From positions 15,019,941 through 15,083,940 of the forward strand of contig NC_084607.1 in NCBI RefSeq assembly GCF_033807715.1: a stretch of 64,000 nt of DNA, written 5' to 3'. This stretch comes from Cololabis saira (taxonomy: Eukaryota > Chordata > Actinopteri > Beloniformes > Belonidae). Shown here piece after piece: positions 36,724-49,900 of the stretch; the stretch's first letter is position 1, and each line of letters opens with the position of its first letter. The position numbers and the translations under genes were made by a program. The notes beneath the pieces are model-generated. The model was not told the DNA's origin and ran no database searches. It saw only the letters and a program-made list of their open reading frames with translations.

Positions 36724-39700
36724 ATTTCGCCATTAACAGAACAACAAGCTATTTTATCTTTTTCTCTAAAATAAAAATGTTTTTGCCCTTAAACATCTTT
36801 CTTCACTGTTCAATAGTCAAGACAATGCTAAACTCTAAGACACTGAACTGATAACACATAGCCATCAGCTTTGCCTGTTATCAATCTAAAGACCACACCC
36901 CTAATTATGCCAAAATCGCTTTTGGAGCCCCCAGTGGTCAGTCAATGAACTGCAGTTTTCTGCACTATCTAACCTCAGACTGGTAAGCCACATGTAGCCC
37001 TTCGAATATGAGTGATGACTCATTGAGCTATGAGACGGTGTGCAGATTTGTGTAAACATTTCTCTGGGTTTTTGTTCATTGGAAGATCACATTATTTCAG
37101 TAAGAATGTGTCAAGTTTTTATGACTTCCATCTGGACTGGACATTCGTCCTCAGATTCAGATTGTCAATGACTGTTCAAGTGTGCTGGCTCATTGATATC
37201 TTTTATCCAACCTCCAACAAACAAAGTTCCTGCATCATCTCCTTGTCCAATGTATTTTCATTGAATATCGCTTTTATTTGGTCCATATGTCCTTGTTTTC
37301 AGTCTTTTGCAAGCTTATTTCCTTTAGGTGACAGTATTGATTTATCTTTGAATACAATTCACATCCTTCAGCCAATTTCTTACAGTTCGGTCACACACAC
37401 ATTGACTCCTGGTTTTGTTCATCTGTTTCTTCATATCTCTCGTGCATTTTCAGGGCACCTAGCTTTCAGCACGCCTCGACATCTTCCTTCATCTGCCTGT
37501 ATTTTATCCCATCTACAACCTTCCCATTTAGTTTAACCTCGCTCCAAATTTTGGATATGGCTGACTGTGAATAACTAAAATACTTCTTCAAGGAGTTGTG
37601 TAATGCTTTTCATTGTTTCTTTTGACAGCCCTCGTGTTCATTTTATGTTTCCTGTCAATCAGCCAGGTGAAACAGCTTGTTAAAGTCTGCAAGCTTTTAG
37701 ATTTTTAGATTGATGTAGAATTAGGAACCAAACATAGGGCAAAATAACAGGCAGGTGACGTTAAAAAAAAGTCCAGTTTCAGGGAGATTTTTAATTGCAA
37801 AAATTTGCATCTGTCAAGGAGCGAGAACAGGTATGAATTCCCGACCGCATAAATTTATAAGTAACACAAAAATATGCAACACAAAATAAATGTTACATTT
37901 TAGATTATCGATTTAATTTTGTAATACAATTTTCTTATGTCCTTTTTGTGAATCTTTCAGACGTGATAAAAAAGTCAACATGATATATAAAAGTATGAAT
38001 TAAAATTATGGGAATTTACTCTGAATCATAAGTCTCAATGAACTTTGGCCTGTTTCAGTCATCAGTCATTTCTTCATTCGTCTGCATTCATTTTAAAGCC
38101 GATAGGAAGAAGTTGGAGGCCAGTAAAACAGCTGGGGGGACCTGCACCAGATATAGCAGATAGAGGTTAGCAGTTAGTGACCGTAGAGGAGGAAACCTCT
38201 CAGGAAACCTGCAGGTTGGGGCAATGTATGCAATGTTTGTATTTCAGTTGTAATTCCTTAGTTTTGTCCCATGCAGGATATAAACTATGAGCACTGACCG
38301 GAAAGCTGTTGCCTTGCCAGTCATTTCCATTTAGCCAGGACTGTACAAAAGCTGAATAAATATATCTTAAAAAGTGTTTGCATAAATGTCAGCATATTGT
38401 ACTGTGAAATATTTTAAATGTCAGGCTGCAGAATGTTGTTTACATACATTAAAAAGGTAAAAGATACAAAAAATACTAATCATTAGAGTAAGACAACGCA
38501 ACGACACATGATTTTTACACCCTTTCATGGTGTAAAGTGTGCAGATTATTTCTGCCTCTAAATTTGGTTTTCAGTCGTCAGAAGGGGATGTCACTGTGTA
38601 CCAGTGACGAAGCTGCAGCCTTGTTGAACGTGGACTTTAGATTAACCTGAACAAAACGAAACTCCTACCAGGTGACGTTCCGAGGGTATGTTGGCATGGT
38701 GATTAACACAGGGACACATACACACATACTTAACCAGGTAAGTGGCTAAAGAAATAAACATTGTTTTCTAGAATAACTACCCAAAAAAGTCCAAGTCATC
38801 AACAAAGCTTCTGGAAAGAAATAATCAGTTGTACAGTCACAACATTGATGAGATTGTCTCCTCTTTGGCCCCAAATAGGCATTTTAAGTGAGTGCAAGAA
38901 AGAAAGCCATCCACCATATTAGCAAAATCACCAAAGTGCATTCTCCTGCAGTTAACCTGCCATCTCTGCTCTACGTCCGCTGATAGCCGAGAGAGTGCAG
39001 AGGCAGAGAGGTTATTTATGTCAGTCTAGTCGGTCTGAGTCATTAAGCCTTTGTCTGAATGAGGTTCATTAGAAACATGCGTTAAAAGGACATTTTCTTT
39101 ACTGCTTCCTGAATTGAGAATGTTTAATATTCTCCAAAGTATATAGCATACGCTGGATGACATTATGTACTGTACTGTAGCTTCTAGATTCTAAAGAGTG
39201 TTTCCTTCATGATGAAAGTGGAACAAGTAAATGTTTCCTCTATAACAGAATATGTGAAAGGAGACATGACTACAGAAGGAGATGTTTAATGGATGTTTAA
39301 TTTGACATTAAAGTGGAGCAGGAGAGAAATGAGCCGCACCAAACAACACCACACTCAGCTGGGTAACTCAAAGTAAAGTTTATTCCATAAAAAACATGAA
39401 AAGCTTCAAGTCTTGAATCACTTCAAGTAAATATGCCCTTGTGGAACAAAATAACAAGTCTACGCAGTTTAATTGAAATGATCGTCACTTTTATAAGAGG
39501 AGAATTTGATAATTGAAGATGGAAGTATATGTTGTTGGGGAGTAAGAACAGTGTGCACTTATTTAAAAGCTTTGAAAAGAGACAACATTGCAGGTATGAA
39601 TGAGAGCACTGACAAGAGACAAAAATGTAAATTCACTTTTACAACAAGACAGGTCAAAGCAACAAGGATACACAGAGTGATATTTAGTGCTTACTTTTCG

Positions 39701-41548
39701 GTTTCAAAGAGAAAACTTATGAATACTAAATACAGGCAGAAACTGCACTTTTTGCATGTATTTTTTTATGCCAACCACAGAAAAGGCTGTTTTCCATGTG
39801 AATACCTGCTTTGTTTTATTAATTCTTTTCATCAAATTTCCAGATAATTGCAGGTGTCAGCTTTAAATGCCCTCTCGTCAGCGCAGTTCTTTCCTTTTCA
39901 TGTCTGAACCACACTAGACAGTGTAATGTGTTACATTAAATCTCTTTCTCTAAGCATCAAGTGTATTTTAACATTTAACCACTGTAACAATTTTCTCTCT
40001 CAAGTATGACCTTAACCTCTAGTATAATTTAGTACATTCTTTTTCTTTTCTTTTGCTAGTTTTGGTTTCTTTGAGGCTGTTATTGTGTTTCATTGTTTAA
40101 CTCTCTCGTGTGCCTGGTCTTTCCGCCCTACTCGTCTCTGCAGGTGCTCCCTTGATTGTTACCACCTGTGCCTCATTGTCTTCTTGCTTCAGCTTGTGTA
40201 TATGATACATGTAGACATCATTTGTTCTGTTCTGGGTGTTTTATTGTTCTTTTGGCCCAGGTCTTTTTATTTTGTCATGCTCTCTGTTCAGGTAAATTTT
40301 CTCTACCCCTGCTGTTCCACTAAGCCAAATAAGCGAGTTGTGTCGGGTCTAAAGTCATGATTTCCAGTGTCATGAATGCGTTTTTTTCAATCTGACCAGG
40401 TTACCGTGGTAATTTGGGCTGAATTTGCAACCAATGGGCTACTGTACAATCCTGAAGTCCAGAAAAGTGCAGTTCCTTGACTGACCCCTAGGGAGAGGCT
40501 CTGAAAGCAGTTCAATCTCAAAGTCAAGACTAAAATCTCCTTTTTTTTCTCTTTTATTTCCTATTGACAGTGCATAATTCTGTACTAAATAGTCCATTTG
40601 AAATGTTCTGTTCTGCACAACTAATTATTTCATGTTTGTCCTCTGTTTAAACTGCAGCAAAATTATGTTCAGGTTTTTTTGTTTTTTGCTTTTTATAATC
40701 TTCACATTTTTCCATTCAAATCACTTGCTCTTATAAATAATGGCTGCATCCAAAACCAGGCCCTACTCACTCTACTGGAGACTACATGTGTATTGAGACT
40801 GGTTATACCCAATAGTGCACTCATGTATCCCGTCACTGCATCAACGCGTCACCAATGGTCACTACATTACCGAACATTTTATCTGTAGAACGGCAATGAC
40901 ATAATGAACTGCGCCAAAAAAAATAAAATAACACTTGGCATGTCCAAATGTTAATTCTGTGGATGAGCTCACTTTATTGTCCCCTACATACCCTCACAGG
41001 TGTACACCACCTGGTGGGTGAGGGACTCCCCTACTAAGTGACTGTGGAGTAATGCACCGTATAGTGAGTTGAATGGATGTTGGGCACAACTGCGAGCCTT
41101 GAGCACATATGGCACCTGATTTGAAAGGTCAGGTCTTGGTAATCGAGTTGACGATTTTGACCCAGTTATGTTTGATCCCAGCTTTCCCGTGTCTATAGCA
41201 AGCTCTCCTAAAGACAGACGTACTGTAGTTCGTAGTGTGAACGTTTTCAAGTCTCTAGTCCAAGTCTTCTTCAATCTTAGATTATCTGTCTTTTTGTATT
41301 AATTTCATTATTTTTATTTCTTTTAACCCGTCACTAAAGGTTTTAGTTTAGCTAAATAACTTAAAATAATTCATTCCGCCAGTCCAAACATCTGACAGCA
41401 GTTGAAGTGTCCTTTTCAAATAAAGTCCTTTAAGGCAATAAATATTGTTATGACATTTATAAAAAACAACACAGCAATGTGGAAACAATCTTTAGTTGCT
41501 TGATGGTTTGTCCAACTGTGCGTGACTCATTCTGGCAGCCACCCTTAT

Positions 41549-41550
<2 letters not shown>
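36724..41550. other. Stretch without recognisable gene
   Basis: About 4.8 kb with no supportable gene. A 168-codon frame (37030-37536) is discussed under rejected items. A T-rich patch at 40.05-40.38 kb has LTR-like composition. No ends or duplications were found. Confidence 0.4.

Positions 41551-41608
<58 letters not shown>
41551..41608. repeat. (TG)25 microsatellite with (GA)4 end
   Basis: Twenty-five uninterrupted TG units, followed by AGAGAGAG. Confidence 0.95.
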
Positions 41609-41964
41609 TGACCATAGACAACCAGGCTGAACTTTTCCTGCAATGCAACCTCTGACTTGAAGTTGATGTATTTGACTTTTGCTTCCTCGTCAATGTTTTT
41701 CCTGAATTAAACATGAGTCAAATGTGACATTATTGACTGAAAAGTCCCGTTTGAACCAGCAAGCAGTGAAACAATTGTCATCACCTTGATTGCAAGCTTT
41801 GCTAACTTCACTTATGAGTAACAAAGTTTCAAAGTAATCGGGCAAATCATGTTATGTCCTGCATTGGTGGCCCAAGCTAGAGTTGGCATCGACACCCTAG
41901 CAAACCAAACTTCACATTTTAGGAACCTCGTCATTGATTTTTCTTTTCTTTTGTTTAAATCTTT

Positions 41965-42136
41965 GTGGCTCTATTGGCCTTTTATTTTGAAAGTGGCTAG
42001 ACGTGAAACCGGTGTAGAGAGAGAGAGGAGGAAACCATGCAGTAAAGTGCAACAGGCATGATTTGAACCTGTGCTGGCTGCAGGAGGCCCTACATATAGT
42101 GCACCCCCTCAACCCACTGAGCTATCCATGGGACGT
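41965..42136 (-). repeat. tRNA-like SINE fragment, minus strand
   Basis: The plus strand ends in CAACCCACTGAGCTATCCATG and has GCATGATTTGAACCTGTGC about 45 bases before it. In reverse complement these are box A-like and box B-like (GGTTCAAATCATGC) promoter blocks in the right order and spacing for a tRNA-derived SINE head. A GAGAGAGAGAGGAGGAAACC block precedes them, as in other copies I know from fish. The fragment is diverged and is not a tRNA gene, since no cloverleaf closes. Confidence 0.5.
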
Positions 42137-42998
42137 TCCGGGGCTCCTTCCTCATTAATTTGATTTACATTTTTTTTGTAGAGATAAAACACTGTTTTTT
42201 AATTATTACAGTTCTGCATTGCTCTTGGTCTTACTGAGCCAGACTGAGCTAGGATATAGTAAATACATATTTGCTGAGTGTAACAAAGAGTGTTCTTGGG
42301 TTATAAATATTGCCTACCTTTTTTAAGTGTAGTAGTTGAAAACATTGCTTTAAAGCTATTGTAGAAAAATGTGCGCTCACTAAAGTCCCATAGAACTTGG
42401 ACCAAGGGAAGCTGGTGCTTACTTTAACTGCACGTAATCAAATATCTCGGTACTGACTCGGAAGATTCAAAGGTCATTTGAAAGGATTTGGAAGCAGTCA
42501 ATTCAGACAAAATGTGCTGTTTAAGATGATATGGTTTGTAGATGGGTTTTCCTCCTGAAAGTACTGCTGTAACTGTTTTTGAATATGTATTTTGGAGTGG
42601 AAGCTGCCAAAAGAGATCAGCTGCAACAATCTTTTACTGAAAGTTTGTGCAGACAGCTAATGCTGTATCTTTGTGTCAATCAGCCAAGGATGTCTTGGCA
42701 TTTGCATTTTATTTGCTATAAAATTGTGTTTTGAAGTGCAATCATTATTCTAACCAGCAGCCTAACTGACCCAAATATAATTATGTATATTTTTGACTGA
42801 CTTGTTACCATAGGTGACCGTGGTCGACCTCTCAGTTCGGATCAGCCCATGCATCGCTGCTCTGAACTGCTCTAGCCTTTTTGGACATAGAGATATTTAT
42901 CACAGTTTTGGACAATGTGGGCTGAACTATAGTTTATCACATTTGGTGAAAGGTTGAAATTGGTCTTTAATCATATTCAGCAGAAGCACCACACACAC
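42137..42998. other. Stretch without recognisable gene
   Basis: AT-rich with no supportable feature. Confidence 0.45.
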
Positions 42999-43290
42999 AG
43001 AATCAGAATCAGAATCATCTTTATTGGCCAGGTTCGAACATTGTCCAACAAGGAATTTGACTCCGGTAATTTCGCTCTTTAGGCAGTAAATAAACAAATG
43101 TGGTATTTCTTGACATATATACAAATAAACATCTACGGTGCAGCAGTTTGAGGTAGAGAAATAATGACAGCTCTGAATAAAATAACCTATTTACAATTAT
43201 ACAAAACAAATTATACAAAAAATTATACAAAAAATACAAAAAGTGAGAGGTGCAGCAGAGTGAGGCAGACATGATTATTACCGAAGACAC
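42999..43290 (-). repeat. LINE 3' terminus with GATTCT tail, minus strand
   Basis: The minus strand reads GAGTCAAATTCCTTGTTGGA, then CCTGGCCAATAAAGATGATT, then three GATTCT units (42999-43017). This is the 3' UTR and tail of a jockey-superfamily LINE. Upstream is an AT-rich part with repeated ATTATACAAAA-type words. No coding sequence is kept. Confidence 0.65.
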
Positions 43291-45015
43291 AAAGTTAGTA
43301 ATGGATTGTTTCCTATAAAACATGTTTATTAACAGCTACAGATATTACAATATTATAAATATAACAAGAGGCTAAAGGAAATTTAGTATAATACCACCCA
43401 CAATCATGTGATGAGGTAGTCCAGGTCGTAACAGATCTTGACATATGCATGAAAGGATTTAGGATGTCATTCCGATTGGGACCATTCTTGGGACCATGTT
43501 TGTTTCCTAGTCAGCTTCTCCATAAAGACATGCACAGATGTGAAATAACCAGAAAGAGAGCAAAAGACTAATAACACCTGCAACTATCAGGCATATTATG
43601 GCCTGTGAAACTGGGGGGGGGGGTTCTGAAATGAAAACTCAGTAACTATAAGCCTGTCAAAAGGAAAATGTATTTCTTATTTATGGAACATCAATACTAT
43701 AGATGTTGTGTCTCCAACTTGCTGCTTTGATTAACTAACTTCATCCGCATCTACTCTCATGGGCTTGTTACAGCACCTTCAATCGATGCCCCTTCTGTTT
43801 GTTAAACACTTGCACAAACCTGAGTTATATTTTTAGCCTCAAAATAATCATTTATTGCGATGCGATAGATTCCTTACTTATTCCTTATCTGCTATAAACT
43901 GTAAAAACAGTCGTACGGCAGCAGCGTTGTCTTTAAACTTGGCTTATGTCAGACTTGATATTGTACAAGCAAAATCTTTCCCTCAATTAATTCATTTTTT
44001 TTCTTTATTTAACATTCAATGTATTTTCTTTTTTTTATTGTGATTCTGACCATACCATCAAACAGATAAAGCAGATTGGTCACCTTGAGAAGCTATATTG
44101 ACCCTTTACATGGTATGTAACCATATTGGTTAACTTATGTAGAACTATAAACTGTAAAAATAAAAAAGTTACGAGAAAGAAAATATTCTTCAATATTCTC
44201 CAATAACCCTGTAGGGCTGAAATTTTAGATTTTCAGCTCTTGTCTCTTTATACAGTCTTGCCAAAAACAGTAAAATGAAAGATGGATGCAGCCTGAGGGG
44301 AAAGCTTGTTTTCAAGAACTAACCTAAGCTGTTCATGCTTACTGCTCCCGTATCTAAAGGCGTAATGTAAATATGGCCAAGTACTTGAGTGTAAATGTTA
44401 ATATGGCTTTAGCTCTTCAGATGTCTAAACATCAGTGCTGCGCTCTTCAGCACCGAGCCTTCAAGGCTGTTGGAGCAAACTGACAGTAAACCAGTAATGA
44501 CCAATTGTCCTGTCAGACCAACACTGAGCGCTACTCAGCTCAGGTTACCGTTTGTGCTCCATTAGTCATGCTTTACTCTCACAAACTCACACTTAAATTG
44601 CATCTCCGTTTGAAAAGAAAGGTGGCAAAATGCTTCACACAAACGTATTTAAAAAAAATCTTTGTTGGGGTTTTTTTCGTGACACACTTTAACACAAATT
44701 TCAAAATAAAGCTAACACACAGGACTGGTTTCTTCTGGTGAAATGTTAAAACAACAGCGACTTGATCAAAGTCATATCTGAAGTAAGTCCAGAAGTTGAA
44801 TTCACTATTACCTTCTTAGTTTGATGACATCCCGAGAGCTTTTTTTTTTCGCAATCAAAGGTCAACATGCCTTCAACTGCTGCCCATAACCAATTTTCTT
44901 GAAGAGACCCTTGCAGGGGTGTTTCCTCCAGACAGCATAGCTCCTGTTATTATTTTGGCATGCAAACCTCTCGAGCTCAATACGCTGGCCATGGCCATTC
45001 AAGACTGCAAATACA
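43291..45015. other. Stretch without recognisable gene
   Basis: A G8 run lies near 43613. No supportable gene or element was found. Confidence 0.45.
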
Positions 45016-45019
45016 AGTG

Positions 45020-45270
45020 GGTGAAATTAGTTTCTTTTGCAGAGGTGCTGGACTTTTTCTTAAGAGGGTGGAAAGTTTTAGTTATCTAACAGAGATTCAG
45101 AGTAGAGTTGCTGCTATTCCACATCCACAGGACGCACTTGAGGTGGAGCATGCTTCTGGTCAAGATGCTCCCTGGTCGCCTCCCTGGAGGGATGCTTCAG
45201 ACGTGTTCAACCCGGAGATGACCTCAAGGCAGGACAAGCAGAAGTGGAGGGAAGGTTGGATGATATGATA
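45020..45270 (+). repeat. LINE coding fragment, plus strand, diverged
   Basis: The DNA follows the 3' coding part of an abundant teleost LINE: ATTCAGAGTAGAGTTGCTGC, then TCTGGTCAAGATGCTCCCTG, then GTCGCCTCCCTGGAGGGATG, then a short GGATGATATGAT remnant of its TGGA tail. The translated frame (45010-45268) keeps scattered family residues but many changes. It is an old, internally deleted copy of the family also seen at 21751-21900. Confidence 0.6.
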
Positions 45271-46365
45271 TATTAAAATGTGCAGAAGGTAATGAGGTTA
45301 CTATTTTGATGATGACGACTGGTGTTATTACAAGTAATTCTGCAACCTCGTTAAATCATCAAACAAGGTTTGTATTCATTATCTGAGAATCACCTGTGAA
45401 TTCATATGACCAGAAATCTTCTAAAATCCTTTTACTATATTTAACTGAGGATGCCACGGCCTCACATGGGTGCCTGTGCCATGATTTATGCCAATCCAAC
45501 AAATGTTCCCTTCAAAATAAAAGCTTCAATTTTTATGGCTAAAATTTAAATATCTATATTCAGTTTAGAGGATTATGCTTCTTCTTTTCTTTTTTTTTAA
45601 GTTGACACAATTTCTTGCAGGCTTTATTGAATAACTCAACTCTAATCATGCCATGTGTATTTAGGGGCGGACAGTTTGTGTTTATAATGTCAGAAGAACA
45701 GGGAATCCAGCCTAATGTAAAGTTAGGTGGAGAAAAATATATGAAAGCAGGTTACTTATGCTTTGATCTGGGTCTTTGATATCACACATGCAAATCCGAA
45801 CAGCTGATGAGATACCAGACTATCAGCAGTTTATGCTTCCAATATTGTATGTCTGCCTCCATTTGTCCTACATCGTAGGCTAATGTGTACATTTTAAGTT
45901 GTCTTGGTAGCATTGCCCCTCCACAATGCTACTAGTTCATTGTTTTGAAGCCAGGTAAAAAGACAGTGCAGTGTTACTACTGCGCTGCAAACCTGCATAA
46001 ACTGCTTTCCTACTTTTTATCACCTCAGAGCAGGTGGTGCCAACATCGGATACTTGCGACTCCTCTTTGCCTCCGGCTCTGTAACACTGTACCCATCTCA
46101 CCTTCACAACTAATCCTGTTGTTGCTTCTTTCCTCAAGGTATGTGAATATCTATAGCTAACACTTTGACTAGTCCATTTCCTCATTGTTCAAATACTCAT
46201 CTCTTCTTAGCAGCCAGAACGGATCCTTTTGCCCCTGGGAAGTAGATGAGTCTGCTATTTGGAGAGTTTGTACTCAGATGGATCAATTGCTAGCTTAGAC
46301 CAATTGCGTGCTACATTTAATATCTACAGTGTGGTCTATGACCACTAGCATAGATGTATTTCAAC
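45271..46365. other. Stretch without recognisable gene
   Basis: Nothing supportable beyond short unrecognised open frames. Confidence 0.45.
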
Positions 46366-46878
46366 TACCATATTTTCATGACCATGCGGCGCACTGTACG
46401 AAAAGGCGCCGTCTACACACACAAATGGCGCACCGCCTTACAACAACACAAACACAAGCATACAAGTGTGCGTATTTAAAAATAGAGCGGGAGCAAAACT
46501 GAGTTTGATTGTGCTTTAAGTCTGTATTACAAAGTACTAACATTTTTTTTTTTTTTTTACTAAAATTTTTTAAATCACCAATGAATAATAAAAAATTTAA
46601 ACAAGCGTAATTAATCAAACCCATCGGAGTCCTCATCCTCCGTTTCTGAATTAAACAGCTGCGCAAATGCATCAAATATGCAACAGTTGTCAGGACTCAG
46701 CCCGCTCAGCCTGCCGCTCGGGTGGCGGTTCCTCCGAAACGCACTGTGTTTCCCATGAGGGAGCCGCGGTGAGAGCCCCCGAAACACACATTCGGCGCAC
46801 TGCGCTATTGGGCGCGCCGCACATTTTGAATAAAATATAAGGCGTTTATCTGCGCCTTATGGTTGTGAAAATACAGTA
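46366..46878. mobile_element. MITE with TATTTTCA...GGCGCA ends
   Basis: The left end CCATATTTTCATGACCATGC and the inverted right end CTGTATTTTCACAACCATAA are clearly homologous, and both continue into GGCGCA. TA flanks each end, so a TA duplication is possible. The interior is GC-rich, with GGCGCACTGCGCTATTGGG and GGGCGCGCCGCAC near the right end. No transposase is encoded. I recognise the terminal motif as a dispersed vertebrate family but will not name the superfamily. Confidence 0.6.
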
Positions 46879-47649
46879 ATAAGTAACTTACAAGTAATGT
46901 GTGTGTGCATGAACGTATGACAACAATCACGTAATTTTTGGCCCACGTATGAGCCATATGGCATTCATCAGTTTTTGTACAACCTTTTCATAATACGGTC
47001 TGCACGAGAATCCATCATCGTGCTCTCAACTTATGCAAAACCTACCAATAACATATTTGACGTTTGCCAAAGTTTTTCATTTATTCATTTATTGGCATTT
47101 GCGAGCTAAAATCGAGACTTCCTGCTCACATGAGATTTAATTTATTTGCTACATTTGCCATGTCTGATGTACATAAAGGAAGTAAACAAAAGGGAGCTCA
47201 GCACAGCAAAAAAGAAAGGTGAAACCATAAATCACTGTTAAAGCTGCCAAAATGTAAATTCCAGGGTTGTGGTGTTTTTCATGTGATAATCACGTCAGAC
47301 ACCTAAACGTACAGTATGCTCTCAAGTATTTGTTTTGTTTTTTTTTTATAATATTTCCCCTTTTTAATGTTAGAAATGCCACCAAATATGTAATTTTGTA
47401 AAAAACTGTTGAAGGCTAAAACAGAAAATGCAGTTATTAATTAATAGACAGAAGTCGTGCACTTAGAGCTTCAGAATAAAACCTGTTTTACAGGTTAACA
47501 GTTTCCATGTTTAATGTGTCTTTTTCAAACTTTTGGCCAAATATCCATGTCAGTGGTGTTGTAACTGTGCAGTTTCTTTGTCTTGTCTCTTGTAAATGTG
47601 ATGTTTTGATTTCAGAGTCTTTCCCAGGTTAAATTGAGGTCATGTTATG
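46879..47649. other. Stretch without recognisable gene
   Basis: AT-rich with no supportable feature. Confidence 0.45.
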
Positions 47650-47870
47650 ACAGACTGGGAAGCACGGTGGCTTGATGCTCAGCACTGTTGCCTGGAAGGT
47701 TCCTGGACTTTCCTCTCAAACTCCAGAAACATGCACAGAAGGCCAACCTGTGATTTTGAAACAGTCCAGAGGATTGACTGTGAGTGGTCATTTGTCAACA
47801 TGACATCCCAATGGACTGGCAGCCTGTCCAGCGTGCACCCCTGCTGCTCACCAAAAGACCCCCATGACAC
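47650..47870 (+). repeat. Old copy of a common teleost SINE-like repeat
   Basis: AAGCACGGTGGCTTGATGCT, then CAGCACTGTTGCC, CTCCAGAAACATGCACAG, and CAATGGACTGGCAGCCTGTC follow the order of a very common teleost repeat (GCACGGTGGCGCAGTGG...GATGGACTGGCGACCTGTCC type). Box A is recognisable. The box B region is deleted between 47695 and 47710. The minus-strand relative at 5735-5945 covers the box B part. Confidence 0.6.
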
Positions 47871-48997
47871 AGAATAGAAAGAAGCAGCTGTAGATAATTG
47901 ATGAATATTAGAGACTGGTGATGATGCGTTTGAGTCAGGGCCAAAAGATTCAGCAAAAGTCTCCATTTAGCCGTGTTTAATATTCATCATATCATCTGTG
48001 TGACAAAGCAGCAGGACTAATTAAGAAGTAAGAAATGAATTGCCACACATACAATAGCCACAGTGTCACGAAGGTGATGCTTGAAAAGATCCGAGCGTCC
48101 ACTGATCAGACCAGATCAATGCAGCGTGGGCACTAAACCAAGAGAACAGACTAAAAGACGGGCCCGCATTGACCAAGCAAATAAAAGAACAGGAAATTAT
48201 ATCACAGCTGTTCATGTCTCAAGTACAACTGAGAATATTTTCTCCGGGAGATGATTTACTGGGATAAGCCGGCTCCTCTTGCTTTGTAGCCAAATTGGCA
48301 AGAATCATTTCTGGTCACATTGCAAATTGGACTGATAATAAAGATTGATCGGATTATAGAATGAAGAATTGTGGGGATTCTGCTGCTTCTAATAAATATT
48401 ATACTTTGTTGACCAACTATGAAAGATGCCAGATATACTCTTACTTTATATTATTTTTGATGTTTTATCTAAGCATTGTACTTACGATGGAAATTAAATC
48501 AAGCAGAATAGGCAACGCTAAAGAGAATGAAAATAAAGAATAAAAAACTCCAAAGATGGAAATTGAAATAAAATTGCTGCCAAAATATGTTATGAATAAG
48601 TACTTGGACATTATTCTTCAAGCAATAACAAATGACTGAAAAAAGAATCAGTTTTGTTTTTGTTGTTTTTCTGCAAGTGCTGTTCTGTTGTTATTTTCCT
48701 GATGTCTTTATTTTGTTTGTTCAGACAGTAAAAGGACAAGGGCAGAGGGACATGGACTGTTGTGGTGGTTGTGATGAGAGCTCGTGCAACCGTCTGTTGA
48801 CAATGATGATGTTTCGCTACTGGGTTGCATTAGTTTTCGCTAATGCTTTATCAAGAAAATTACTCAACACAATTTTCCATCACTGCTCATGAAAAGAGGT
48901 GACAAATAATTACCATTATTTTCTTTTTTAACTATGGAACTACCAAAAAAGGAGGAAAAAAACGCAAAGGAAAGACCTTGTGATTTATAACAATATG
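47871..48997. other. Stretch without recognisable gene
   Basis: No supportable feature; open frames of 60-86 codons are unrecognised. Confidence 0.45.
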
Positions 48998-49353
48998 CAG
49001 GGCTGGACTGGGACAAAAAATCGGCCCGGGCATTTTGAGCCTAGACCGGCCCACCAGCTATTGATGGAAAGAAAATGAAGCCTATGAATGAAAACAAACG
49101 TTCTTGTGACACCGCTTGTACACTGTCTTGTTGGTGTGTATGTTCTTGTCTAATAAACCTAAACCTACACCATCCCCCCCCAGTCCCGTTATAGATGTAC
49201 TTAGTACTGTTTCTGAGTAGACCAGCAAACTTGTATGGCAAGCCGTTTTAACATTTAATAGCTAGACTGGATATGTGTTGCAGATATCTGTAATTCAATT
49301 CCTCCTAGTCAAAAAGAACATTTCAGATATCTACAATGATATATTAACCCATT

Positions 49354-49420
49354 TTAAACAGGGGGAACGCATTCTGACAGCGTGAAATACTGCTGTCAGA
49401 ATGCGTTCCCCCTCTGTTTA
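49354..49420. repeat. Long inverted repeat in the outer hAT element
   Basis: The arms 49361-49381 and 49392-49412 are perfect 21-bp inverted copies (GGGGGAACGCATTCTGACAG is the first 20 bases) with a 10-base loop. They extend outward through a TAAACA pair with a 2-base bulge. A third partial copy, AAACAGGGGGAATGCAGCGC, starts at 49529 and is itself close to a palindrome. Confidence 0.9.
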
Positions 49421-49900
49421 TCATGAAGGGATGCTCACACATCTTTCAAATTCATACTGCTGACTTCTTTCACCACCACAGATAAGTCCTGTGATTTTCA
49501 GGCTGATATCATCATATTTGACCATTTTAAACAGGGGGAATGCAGCGCTGCCTCTGTTTTTACTAACTAATGACCATGAATTGCCTAAACAGTGGGTTCT
49601 TCCAATATATGTACACAAAGTCTTTGCTGCGATGGCATCACTGTAGTAGGTAAACATTTCTCCAAAAAGATTAATGTATTATTTCACCCACCCACTATTA
49701 ATCACAGCATTATTAAAATTTAGTGACAATCAGGAATCCAAACACCACTGTCCCTGTCAAAAAAGCAACTTAAATTTGGAGTTGCTAATTTAGTTTTATA
49801 GAATATATAAGATATTGAATATGAACTCATCATTCTTCAAATAGTATAAATAATAATATCAATAATAAGCCACGCGCTCTAATGTTGTGACTACTCAAGC

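Noticed and set aside
37030..37536. 168-codon open frame
   Set aside because: No recognisable domain, no codon-usage or splice support, T-rich composition; chance in about 64 kb is plausible.
41965..42136. tRNA gene on the minus strand
   Set aside because: Box A and box B-like words are present but the cloverleaf does not close and the piece is embedded in SINE-like sequence.
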